51,747 bases of DNA from Parabacteroides acidifaciens (GTDB taxonomy: Bacteria > Bacteroidota > Bacteroidia > Bacteroidales > Tannerellaceae), in the NCBI RefSeq assembly GCF_003363715.1, contig NZ_QREV01000035.1, forward strand, positions 1 through 51,747, given 5' to 3'. A model generated the notes under the pieces. The model made no database searches. It worked only from the letters and a program-made list of their open reading frames with translations, and was not told the DNA's origin. Position 1 is the stretch's first letter; each line of letters begins with the position of its first letter. Positions 8,112 to 16,321 of the stretch are shown in pieces. The position numbers and the translations under genes were made by a program.

Positions 8112-8175
8112 CCGGCCAGAAAGCGCGAAAAGTCAGATTTATGCATATCTTTATCCGCGAATTTAGGATACAATT

Positions 8176-8745
8176 ATGAAAGGCGAATCCGAGATACACT
8201 CTTTTAATCAGTTATATTCTGACTATAAAAGTCGTTTTGTCCGTTTTGCCAATACATATGTCGGCGACAGTATGATTGCGGAAGATATAGCGATCGAAAG
8301 TCTGATGTATTATTGGGAGAACAGGGGGAATCTTGCGCCCGAATCGAACGTGCCGGCTTATATCCTGACTGTAATCAAGCATAAATGTTTAAACTACCTT
8401 CAGCGTTTGCGTACGCAGGAAGATATAGTTGAGTATTTGAAGGATTGTGATACGTGGGAACTGAACTTGCGTATCGCCACCCTGGAAGCCTGCAATCCCG
8501 AGAAATTGTTTTCCGACGAAGTGATCAGTTTGGTCACTAAAGCCTTAGAAACATTGCCGGAACAGACGCGTGACATCTTTATCCGCAGTCGCTACAACAA
8601 CCAAAGCCATAAGGAGATCGCAGATGCCCTGGGCGTCTCGACAAAAACGGTGGAGTATCATGTCACCAAAGCCCTAAAAGTCATGCGTGTAGCCTTAAAG
8701 GATTACTTCCCTTTACTGGCATTCTTTCCCCGTTTCTTCTGCTGA
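8176..8745 (+). CDS. ECF-type RNA polymerase sigma factor (sigma-70 family)
   Basis: A 189-residue extracytoplasmic-function sigma factor. Region 2 lies at about residues 10-75 (SDYKSRFVRFANTYVGDS, then YYWENR). Region 4 lies at about 115-175, with the helix-turn-helix segment SHKEIADALGVSTKTVEYHV. Bacteroidetes sigma factors of this kind work with a FecR anti-sigma factor and an STN-containing SusC, and both follow directly here. It is expected to direct transcription of the SusCD operon, and possibly the GH92 unit, when the cognate glycan reaches the outer membrane. The ATG is 64 bases after a good -7 box. Confidence 0.93.
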   Translation: MKGESEIHSFNQLYSDYKSRFVRFANTYVGDSMIAEDIAIESLMYYWENRGNLAPESNVPAYILTVIKHKCLNYLQRLRTQEDIVEYLKDCDTWELNLRIATLEACNPEKLFSDEVISLVTKALETLPEQTRDIFIRSRYNNQSHKEIADALGVSTKTVEYHVTKALKVMRVALKDYFPLLAFFPRFFC

Positions 8746-8851
8746 GATTTGCTCCCGGCAAATCACCTGTTACAACTTAATTAAAAAAAAGTTTCATTTC
8801 AGGTTAGGGATGTTTTCCGCTTATTTGCTTTATAAGTAGAAACGGAAAAAG

Positions 8852-9793
8852 ATGGAAAAAGAAACATTATATAAATTCTTTGACGGAAAAGCATCTCGCG
8901 AAGAGAAGGACGCTATTCGCGCTTGGCTGGAAGCCTCTCCTGAAAACGAAAAAGAGCTTTTCAGGGAACGTGAGTTCTTTGACGCGATGATACTGTCGGG
9001 AAGCGGCAAGGAGGCGGACAAGGGCAAGAAGGCGCGTCCTTTCTATATGATCGCCATGCTCGAACTGATGAAAATCGCTGCCGTATTTGCGATTACGATT
9101 GCTTGCGGAACTTATTACTATACATCGGAAATCCAAAAGATCGGGCAGACGATGAATACGATCACCGTCCCTTCCGGCCAGCGTGTGAACCTGACTCTTC
9201 CGGACGGAACGAATGTCTGGCTGAACGCCCGCTCGGAACTGCGCTATCCGGCTGTCTTTACCGGTGACAGACGGGAAATAATCCTGGACGGGGAAGGCTA
9301 TTTTGAGGTTACTCATAATGTGGAAAAGCCTTTTATCGTACAGACGAGCAAGTGTAATGTGGAAGTGCTGGGAACGAAGTTCAACGTGGAGGCGTACAGT
9401 GATTCGGAAGATTTTTGCACTTCGCTGATGGAAGGCTCTGTAAGGGTTTCCAGCACGAAGAACCCGTCGATGAACCTTGTCCTGACTCCCAACCACCAAG
9501 CCTCTTTGGTCGACGGACAGTTGCAGGCGAAGTTGATATCCGATTTTGACCTTTTCCGCTGGAAAGAAGGGTTGATCTGCTTTAAGAATATGGACTTCAA
9601 GCAATTGATGGCACGCTTTGAGAAATGCTACGGCATACGTATTATTATAGAAAACCAGCAGGTGGGCGATTATGTCTGTAGCGGTAAGTTCCGTATATCG
9701 GATGGGATAGATAATGCGTTGCGCATCCTGCAGAGAGACGCGAAATATACATTCGAGCGGAATAAAGACGAATCAGTTGTCTATATAAAATAA
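8852..9793 (+). CDS. FecR family anti-sigma factor
   Basis: A 313-residue inner-membrane anti-sigma factor. Residues 1-65 are a charged cytoplasmic domain expected to hold the sigma factor. One transmembrane helix lies at about 68-88 (LMKIAAVFAITIACGTYYYT). The periplasmic FecR domain contains TVPSGQRVNLTLPDGTNVWL and DGEGYFEVTHN. A C-terminal DUF4974-type segment starts near FKNMDFKQLMARFEKCYGI and would contact the STN domain of SusC. The order sigma, anti-sigma, SusC, SusD is the standard cell-surface signalling arrangement. Codon use resembles its neighbours. Confidence 0.93.
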   Translation: MEKETLYKFFDGKASREEKDAIRAWLEASPENEKELFREREFFDAMILSGSGKEADKGKKARPFYMIAMLELMKIAAVFAITIACGTYYYTSEIQKIGQTMNTITVPSGQRVNLTLPDGTNVWLNARSELRYPAVFTGDRREIILDGEGYFEVTHNVEKPFIVQTSKCNVEVLGTKFNVEAYSDSEDFCTSLMEGSVRVSSTKNPSMNLVLTPNHQASLVDGQLQAKLISDFDLFRWKEGLICFKNMDFKQLMARFEKCYGIRIIIENQQVGDYVCSGKFRISDGIDNALRILQRDAKYTFERNKDESVVYIK

Positions 9794-9844
9794 GTAATAT
9801 AACGTAATGTTTAATCTTAAAATGTAATGCCTATGGTTAGAGAG

Positions 9845-9900
9845 AAAGGTTAACCTTTAAGCAAAAAAATGCCGACAAGCGTCCCCACACTTATCGGCAT
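9845..9900 (+). promoter_or_regulatory. Palindrome and hairpin in the susC leader
   Basis: AAAGGTTAACCTTT at 9845-9858 is a perfect 14-bp palindrome. Ten bases on, ATGCCGACAAGCGT and ACACTTATCGGCAT (9869-9900) form a stem of about 14 bp with two mismatches and a CCCC loop. Both lie between the anti-sigma gene and susC. They could be an operator plus a processing or attenuation hairpin; neither function is shown by the sequence. Confidence 0.5.
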
Positions 9901-9949
9901 AGACTTAACACAATTAATTAACTGTATTAATAAACTTGATTTCAAAGAT

Positions 9950-12900
9950 ATGAATAAAAAATCTTTGTCGATGTCTGATTTAGTAAAAAGGCCTCGATGT
10001 AAACAATTTTTTAGAATCATGAGAATAACCACATTGTTATTATTCGTGTTCATTTTCTGCATGCACGCGGAAAATTCCAATTCCCAGAACGTGAACGTCA
10101 CAATTAAAAGAAGTAACACGGAACTGGAGAATGTGTTGAACGACATTGAAAAACAAACTGATTTTTTGTTTGTTTACAACAATTTTGTAAACGTCAACAG
10201 GAAAGTGTCTGTTAACTTGAAAAAAGCCTCTTTGGAGGAAGTCTTGGCAAACCTGTTCGAAGGAACAGATGTGAAGTATTCCATCGACGGCTCCTACATC
10301 CTGCTTTCCGCAGGTGGAACAACGACTGCCATTCCCTTGTCGGCCCAGCAGGGCAAAACAATCACCGGAGTTATTGTGGATGACAACGGTGAACCGGTTA
10401 TCGGCGCCAATGTTGTCGAAAAGGGTTCGAGGTCGATCGGTACGGTAACCGATGTGGACGGTAAATTCTCTTTGGCACTGAGCAATCCTTCCGCTACGCT
10501 GGTTGTGTCTTACATCGGCTATTTGACGAAGGAAGTGCCCGTTGGCAACCAGTCTGCGCTGCGGATTACGTTGGCGGAAGATACCCAGAATCTGGAAGAA
10601 GTAGTGGTAATCGGTTACGGTACGGTAAAGAAGAGCGACTTGACCGGTTCTGTCGGCTCCATCCAGGTAGACAAGGTGCAAGGTCTTGCCATCAAATCTG
10701 TAGACCAGATGTTGCAGGGACGTACTTCCGGTCTGTATATGGTACAAAACTCCGGTATGCCGGGTGCCAGCTCTACGGTTCGTATTCGTGGTGGTAACTC
10801 TATTTCCGGAGGTAACGAACCGCTGTATATCATCGACGGTATGCCGGTTTACCCGAGTGCGGATAACAGCCAGACGGCGTTGAGCCCGTTGAACTCGATC
10901 CCGACGTCGGACATCGAGTCGATCGAAGTTTTGAAGGATGCCTCTTCAACGGCTATCTACGGTTCCCGCGGTGCCAACGGTGTTATCATTGTGACGACCA
11001 AGAAGGGTAAAAGCGGAAAGACTTCCGTTGCTTTTGATGCTTATTGGGGCATTCAGAATATTTATAAGAAATATGATTTGCTGGATGCCCGTTCATTCGA
11101 GAAACTGGCGAATGCTTCCTTGGTAAACTCCGGCGGTGCAGCCGTTTATGACGAAAGCGCACCTCCCGCAACTACGGACTGGCAGGGATTGACGTCTAAC
11201 GACAATGCGCTGACCCAGAATTACCAGGTGAGTATTTCCGGCGGAAACGACAAGACTTCATTCCTGACCTCTTTCAACTATTTCAACCAGGAAGGTGTCG
11301 TCAAGGCGACAGAGATGGAGAAATATGCTTTCCGTGCCAATATCGACCACAAGATATCTTCTACGATTAATTTCGGATTGAACCTGACCATGACGAAGGT
11401 TGACAATAACCGGGTCGGGAACTCAATTCTTACGTCCCGTCTGACTACGCCGCCGAACCTGCCCGTGTACGACGAAAACGGCAACTATACGTTCAGCGAT
11501 GCCAATGGCGTGATCATGTTCGATAACCCGGTTGGCGTATTGAATGAAAAGGTGGACTGGCATACTTCTTTCCGTTCATTGGATAATGCTTTTGTCGAAT
11601 GGACGATCCTTAAAGGGTTGAAGTTTAAATCTTCATTCGGTATCGACATCGAATATGCAACAAATAAAAGCTACAATCCCCGCTCTGTCTATTCCGGTAG
11701 CCAGAGAAGCGGTGAAGCCAAGAAATCGTCTGCCAATACCTATACATGGATTAATGAAAACATCCTGACTTATACGAATACATGGGGAATGCATTCTTTT
11801 ACAGGAATGGTTGGTTATACGCAGCAGTCTTCTACGTATGACGGCTTCAACGCCGGTTCATACGGTTTCCTGAATGACAACTTGCAAATGAACAACCTGG
11901 GATCTGGTACGACTTACACGGCTCCGGGTTCGGATGTGAGGAAATGGGCCTTGAATTCTTATCTGGCACGTGTCAACTATACGTTGAACAATAAGTATTT
12001 GCTGACTGCCTCTATTCGTGCCGACGGTTCTTCCCGCTTTGGTAAGGACAACCGTTGGGGATATTTCCCTTCTGCCGCTTTGGCTTGGAGAGCTTCCGAA
12101 GAATCGTTCATCAAAGACTTGAATATCTTTAGTAATTTGAAACCGAGAATCAGTTTCGGTATTACGGGTAACCAGGACGGTATCGGTACTTATCCTGCTT
12201 ATGCATTGCTGGGTTCGACCGGTTATGTAAGCGATGGCGATAAAGTGACCGGTTATTATCCTTCACAGGTTGCCAATACGAACTTGAAGTGGGAAACGAC
12301 AGCCCAGTTTGACGCAGGTATCGATTTCGGCTTTTTCAATAATCGCCTGACAGTCGTTCTTGACGGTTATATCAAGAAGACGCACGACTTGCTGCTGAAT
12401 GTTAAGATACCGGGATCTTCCGGCTTCTCTTCCGGACTGAAGAATATCGGTGAAGTGAAAAATAAAGGTTTTGAATTGGCGATCAATGCGACGCCGGTAG
12501 AAGGCGATTTCACTTGGAATACAAGTTTGAACCTGACATACAACAAGAATAAAGTATTGGATCTGGGTGATGTCTCTTTCATTTACCCGAGCCAGCCGGG
12601 ACAGGACGAGACCGGTACGCATCTCGGACGTATCATACAGGTCGGACAGCCGTTGGGAACATTCTACGGATATGTTTATGACGGACTTTTCAGCACGACG
12701 GACGATATCAAATCTTCCGCCCAGCCGACAGCCCAGCCGGGAGATATCCGGTTTAAGGACATCAGCGGACCGGACGGCGTTCCCGACGGACAGATCAATG
12801 ACCTCGACCGTACCATTATCGGTTGTGCACAGCCTAAAGTGTTCGGAGGTTTCAATAATACCTTCTCTTATAAGAATTTCGATTTGAATGTAAATACGAT

Positions 12901-13330
12901 TTTCTCTTTAGGAAATGATGTGTATAACGGTACGAGAGTGATGATGGAAAACATGCAAGGCTCGAGCAATATGTTTGCATCGGTTGTGAACCACTGGACC
13001 GAGTCGAACCAGAATGCGGCTTTCCCGCGCCCGCTCCGTTCAAAAGCCGTGATGCGCGTGTCTGACCAGTATGTGGAAAACGGTTCTTACTTCCGTTTCC
13101 AGAATATCACGCTGGGCTATAATGTGCCTACCGATTTCTTAAGCTTCACGAAATATGTCTCTGCTTTGCGTGTTTACGCTTCTTTGCAGAACTTCTTTAC
13201 GATTACGAGCTATTCGGGCGATAATCCGGAAGTGAGTAAATACGGTCAGGATAACCTGGGCGCCGGATATGATGCTTTCTCCTATCCGTTTGCGAAATCA
13301 GTGTTGTTTGGTTTGAATGTTAAATTCTAA
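9950..13330 (+). CDS. SusC/RagA family TonB-dependent outer-membrane transporter with STN domain
   Basis: A 1126-residue protein counted from ATG 9950. An in-frame ATG exists at 9869, but it sits in the leader hairpin and adds residues atypical for the family. Order of parts: a basic N-terminus and signal segment ending CMHAENSNSQ; an STN signalling domain (VNVTIKRSNTELENVLNDIE onward); a carboxypeptidase-regulatory-like domain beginning TITGVIVDDNGEPVIGANVV; the TonB plug with YGTVKKSDLTGSVGS and VRIRGGNSISGGNEPLYIID; and a beta-barrel ending SVLFGLNVKF. It imports oligosaccharides captured by SusD, driven by TonB. The STN domain links transport to the FecR/sigma pair upstream. It lies 16 bp before susD. 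Confidence 0.95.
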   Translation: MNKKSLSMSDLVKRPRCKQFFRIMRITTLLLFVFIFCMHAENSNSQNVNVTIKRSNTELENVLNDIEKQTDFLFVYNNFVNVNRKVSVNLKKASLEEVLANLFEGTDVKYSIDGSYILLSAGGTTTAIPLSAQQGKTITGVIVDDNGEPVIGANVVEKGSRSIGTVTDVDGKFSLALSNPSATLVVSYIGYLTKEVPVGNQSALRITLAEDTQNLEEVVVIGYGTVKKSDLTGSVGSIQVDKVQGLAIKSVDQMLQGRTSGLYMVQNSGMPGASSTVRIRGGNSISGGNEPLYIIDGMPVYPSADNSQTALSPLNSIPTSDIESIEVLKDASSTAIYGSRGANGVIIVTTKKGKSGKTSVAFDAYWGIQNIYKKYDLLDARSFEKLANASLVNSGGAAVYDESAPPATTDWQGLTSNDNALTQNYQVSISGGNDKTSFLTSFNYFNQEGVVKATEMEKYAFRANIDHKISSTINFGLNLTMTKVDNNRVGNSILTSRLTTPPNLPVYDENGNYTFSDANGVIMFDNPVGVLNEKVDWHTSFRSLDNAFVEWTILKGLKFKSSFGIDIEYATNKSYNPRSVYSGSQRSGEAKKSSANTYTWINENILTYTNTWGMHSFTGMVGYTQQSSTYDGFNAGSYGFLNDNLQMNNLGSGTTYTAPGSDVRKWALNSYLARVNYTLNNKYLLTASIRADGSSRFGKDNRWGYFPSAALAWRASEESFIKDLNIFSNLKPRISFGITGNQDGIGTYPAYALLGSTGYVSDGDKVTGYYPSQVANTNLKWETTAQFDAGIDFGFFNNRLTVVLDGYIKKTHDLLLNVKIPGSSGFSSGLKNIGEVKNKGFELAINATPVEGDFTWNTSLNLTYNKNKVLDLGDVSFIYPSQPGQDETGTHLGRIIQVGQPLGTFYGYVYDGLFSTTDDIKSSAQPTAQPGDIRFKDISGPDGVPDGQINDLDRTIIGCAQPKVFGGFNNTFSYKNFDLNVNTIFSLGNDVYNGTRVMMENMQGSSNMFASVVNHWTESNQNAAFPRPLRSKAVMRVSDQYVENGSYFRFQNITLGYNVPTDFLSFTKYVSALRVYASLQNFFTITSYSGDNPEVSKYGQDNLGAGYDAFSYPFAKSVLFGLNVKF

Positions 13331-13346
13331 TTGAGTCTAAGTAGTT

Positions 13347-14828
13347 ATGAAAAAGATAGCATTTATAATATTGAGTTCAATCATGATGGGCTCTTGTACG
13401 GACATGGACTTGATACCGGAGTCTAATTTGAGTCCTGAAAACTTCTTTAAATCGGAAGAAGATGCAGCGGCGGCTGTTTATGGCACCTACGCTACCTTTG
13501 CCGGAAATGATATTTATAACCAGTTCTGGGAAGTATTGCAAAGCCAAGGTACGGATGACAGCGAATGGGGAGGTGGACGTACGACGAATAACCTCGATAA
13601 GAATGCCTTGGATAAATTTGAGTTCGATGGAAACACGAACTTAGTCTATTCGGTTTGGGTCAGACATTATGTGGCTGTCAACCACGCTAACTTTGCGATC
13701 GAAAACATCTCGAAGATGGGAGACGGCCTGATTAAGCCGGAAGCAAAAAGCCGTCTGATAGGCGAAGCGAAGTTCTTGCGCGCGTTGGCCTATTTTAACC
13801 TGGTCCGTACGTATGGCGGAGTTCCTTTGGTATTGAAGGAAACGACATCGCTGGACGGGTTGGAAGTGCCTCGTAATTCGTTGGATGAGTGTTACGCACA
13901 GATCATAACGGATTTGCAGGATGCAAAAGCCGCTTTGCCGGTAGTCACGCAGATCCCGACCGGTTATCTGGGACGCGCCACGAAAGGTTCGGCTTCCGCT
14001 CTGTTGGCTAAGGTCTATTTGACTCGTGAAGACTATCAGAATGTTGTGAAAGAAACGGCGGAAACGATGCAGATGGGTTATAAGTTGTGGGAGAATTATG
14101 CCGACAACTTCGACCTGGAAAAGGAAAACGGGCAAGAGTCTGTTTTTGAAATCCAGTATAAACGGAATACTCCGGGCGTGCTTGGCAGTAACTTCAATGG
14201 CTATTACCGTCCTCCTTTCGTGAATATAAACGGTTGGACCGGATATGGTGACGATCCGGTGACACGTAATCATTACGAATGTTATGAGGAAGGCGATTTG
14301 CGCCGTGACGTAAATGTCCGCCTGTACACGTTGGAAGAATATCCGAACATGTCTACCAACTATGAGTTCCCTTGCTACGTGAATAAATTCCTGGATTTGT
14401 CGCCGCAGGCAATCCGGTCACAGGGGAGCGAAAACAATTATCCGGTGTTGCGTTACTCGGATGTTTACCTGATGCGTGCGGAAGCGTTGAATGCACTTAA
14501 TCCTTCTGATGCGGAGGCTTATGAGAACCTGAATATAATACGTCGTCGTGCTTTCGGCAAGGACATGAACACGGCTTCCGATATCGACATCAAACCCGGA
14601 TTAAGCAAAGAGGCTTTCCTGGATGTGATCCTGTTGGAACGTCGCCGCGAGTTCGCGTTTGAAGGGCAACGCCGTTTCGACTTGCTGCGTACGCATAAGT
14701 TGAAGGAGGCGATGATGGCTCAGAACCCGACTATCGCTTCAGTCATAGAGGACAAACATTATTTGTTGCCGATACCTGTGACTGAAATGGATGCAAATAA
14801 ACTGTTGGAACAAAATCCTGGATGGTAA
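13347..14828 (+). CDS. SusD/RagB family nutrient-binding lipoprotein
   Basis: A 493-residue outer-membrane lipoprotein. The signal ends MMGSC with Cys17. The fold is alpha-helical SusD type, with family segments FLRALAYFNLVRTYGGVPL and YLMRAEALNAL, and a C-terminal LLPIPVTEMDANKLLEQNPG typical of the family. It caps the SusC barrel and binds the glycan before import. Glycan specificity cannot be read off. It sits between susC and a FAD-dependent oxidoreductase gene that starts 6 bp after its stop codon. Confidence 0.95.
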   Translation: MKKIAFIILSSIMMGSCTDMDLIPESNLSPENFFKSEEDAAAAVYGTYATFAGNDIYNQFWEVLQSQGTDDSEWGGGRTTNNLDKNALDKFEFDGNTNLVYSVWVRHYVAVNHANFAIENISKMGDGLIKPEAKSRLIGEAKFLRALAYFNLVRTYGGVPLVLKETTSLDGLEVPRNSLDECYAQIITDLQDAKAALPVVTQIPTGYLGRATKGSASALLAKVYLTREDYQNVVKETAETMQMGYKLWENYADNFDLEKENGQESVFEIQYKRNTPGVLGSNFNGYYRPPFVNINGWTGYGDDPVTRNHYECYEEGDLRRDVNVRLYTLEEYPNMSTNYEFPCYVNKFLDLSPQAIRSQGSENNYPVLRYSDVYLMRAEALNALNPSDAEAYENLNIIRRRAFGKDMNTASDIDIKPGLSKEAFLDVILLERRREFAFEGQRRFDLLRTHKLKEAMMAQNPTIASVIEDKHYLLPIPVTEMDANKLLEQNPGW

Positions 14829-14834
14829 TAGCGT

Positions 14835-16214
14835 ATGAAAAGAAGAAATTTTATAAGAAACATTAGTTCTTTAGGCTTGGCATCTGTGGCGATGGGGAAA
14901 CCCTTCGCCGCAGAGAGTCCCAAAACGGACGCTTCGCCGGGTAAAGCCAAAATACCGGTGTATGACGGTTGGGACGTGATTGTTGTGGGAGGTGGACCTT
15001 CGGGATGTGCTGCGGCTACGGCTGCGGCACGCGAAGGTGCCAAAACACTGCTGATAGAAGGAACCGGCGCTTTGGGCGGAATGGGAACATCCGGACTGCT
15101 GAATGCTTGGTGCCCTTTCACAGACGGTGAGAAGATTATTTATAAAGGACTTGCGGAACGGGTTTTCAAGGAATCCAAGAAGGGCGTCCCGCATGTCCAT
15201 TATGATGATTGGGTTCCCATCAACGGCGAGTATCTGAAGGTTGTGTATGATGACCTGGTTACTTCTGCCGGCGTCACCGTTCTCTTTTTCTCTACGATGG
15301 CGGCTGTCGAGATGAAGCAAAAAGGTGTCGTGGAGGCGATAACCGTTGCCAACAAGGCCGGCCTGTCGACTTATAAAGCAAAGGTCTTTATCGATTGCAC
15401 GGGCGACGGCGACCTGGCTGCCTGGGCAGGCGCAAACTTTGTGATGGGCGATGGCGAAGGATCCGTACAGGAAGGAACTTTGTGTTTTACGGTGGCGAAT
15501 GTCGATCCGTATGAATACTCATTGATCGGGACTGTGCATAGCAATCAAAAGAACAGTCCGGTTCATTCGATGGTAGGCAATCCGAACTATCCGTTAGTGA
15601 AGGACCGGCATATGAATGACAAAGTGATAGGCCCCGGATTCCTGGGCTTTAACGCCGGCCATGTCACGGTCGACAGCACGGACCCTGCTTCTTTGACCGA
15701 TGCCATGATGAAAGGGCGCAAACTGGTACATCAACTGCATAAAGGGTTGGTGGAGTTCACTCCGAAGCCGTTCGGAGCCTCTTTCCTGGCGGGAACATCC
15801 AGCCTCATGGGAATACGGGAAAGCCGACGGATCAAATGCGATTACACCTTTACACTGGAAGATTGGTTGGCCCGTCGCGAATTTGAAGACGGCATCGGAC
15901 GTAACTGCTATTATATCGATGTCCACAAAGAGGGCGCAACGAAATATCCCCGCTATAAAAAGGGAGAGTCGCACGGGATTCCGTTCAGTTGTCTGCTGCC
16001 TGCCGACTTGAAGAATGTGATGGTTGCAGGACGCTGTATCTCGACAGACCCTTATGCTCACGGCAGTCTGCGCGTGATGCCTCCTTCCCTGGTAACTGGC
16101 GAGGCAGTCGGCGTTGCGGCAGGACAGATTTGCAAGTCCAAATCTCCCGATGTCCATCAGGTGGATATCCAACAATTACGGAAACGTTTACGGGAAGAAG
16201 GTCAGTTGATCTGA
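14835..16214 (+). CDS. Exported FAD-dependent oxidoreductase
   Basis: A 459-residue protein. The N-terminus has a twin-arginine-like signal (RRNFIRNISSLGLASVAMG), which would send a folded, cofactor-bearing protein to the periplasm. The dinucleotide-binding motif VIVVGGGPSGCAAATAA starts near residue 50, followed by an acidic strand end (LLIEG) and GGMGTSG. Near the C-terminus NVMVAGRCISTDPYAHGSLR is typical of the PF12831-like FAD-dependent oxidoreductase family. The reaction is unknown. The 6-bp gap to susD suggests co-transcription, so it probably acts on a substrate or by-product of that uptake system. Such an oxidoreductase is less usual in a SusCD operon than a glycosidase. Confidence 0.88.
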   Translation: MKRRNFIRNISSLGLASVAMGKPFAAESPKTDASPGKAKIPVYDGWDVIVVGGGPSGCAAATAAAREGAKTLLIEGTGALGGMGTSGLLNAWCPFTDGEKIIYKGLAERVFKESKKGVPHVHYDDWVPINGEYLKVVYDDLVTSAGVTVLFFSTMAAVEMKQKGVVEAITVANKAGLSTYKAKVFIDCTGDGDLAAWAGANFVMGDGEGSVQEGTLCFTVANVDPYEYSLIGTVHSNQKNSPVHSMVGNPNYPLVKDRHMNDKVIGPGFLGFNAGHVTVDSTDPASLTDAMMKGRKLVHQLHKGLVEFTPKPFGASFLAGTSSLMGIRESRRIKCDYTFTLEDWLARREFEDGIGRNCYYIDVHKEGATKYPRYKKGESHGIPFSCLLPADLKNVMVAGRCISTDPYAHGSLRVMPPSLVTGEAVGVAAGQICKSKSPDVHQVDIQQLRKRLREEGQLI

Positions 16215-16246
16215 ATCTCTTACTTCTGCTTCAGCTTTAGGGAATA

Positions 16247-16314
16247 GGCATCGGGCCGGAAACGGATGGGCATCGGATGGAAAACGGATGGGCATCGGTT
16301 TCCCGGCCGATGCC
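16247..16314. repeat. Palindromic repeat with GGATGGGCATC units, convergent terminator candidate
   Basis: GGCATCGGGCCGGAAAC (16247-16263) and GTTTCCCGGCCGATGCC (16298-16314) form inverted arms matching at 15 of 17 positions. The interior holds two near-identical copies of GGAAACGGATGGGCATCGG. It lies between two converging genes and may end both transcripts. Nearly the same sequence occurs inside the ftsW reading frame (40879-40928). Confidence 0.7.
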
Positions 16315-16321
16315 TGTCCGT

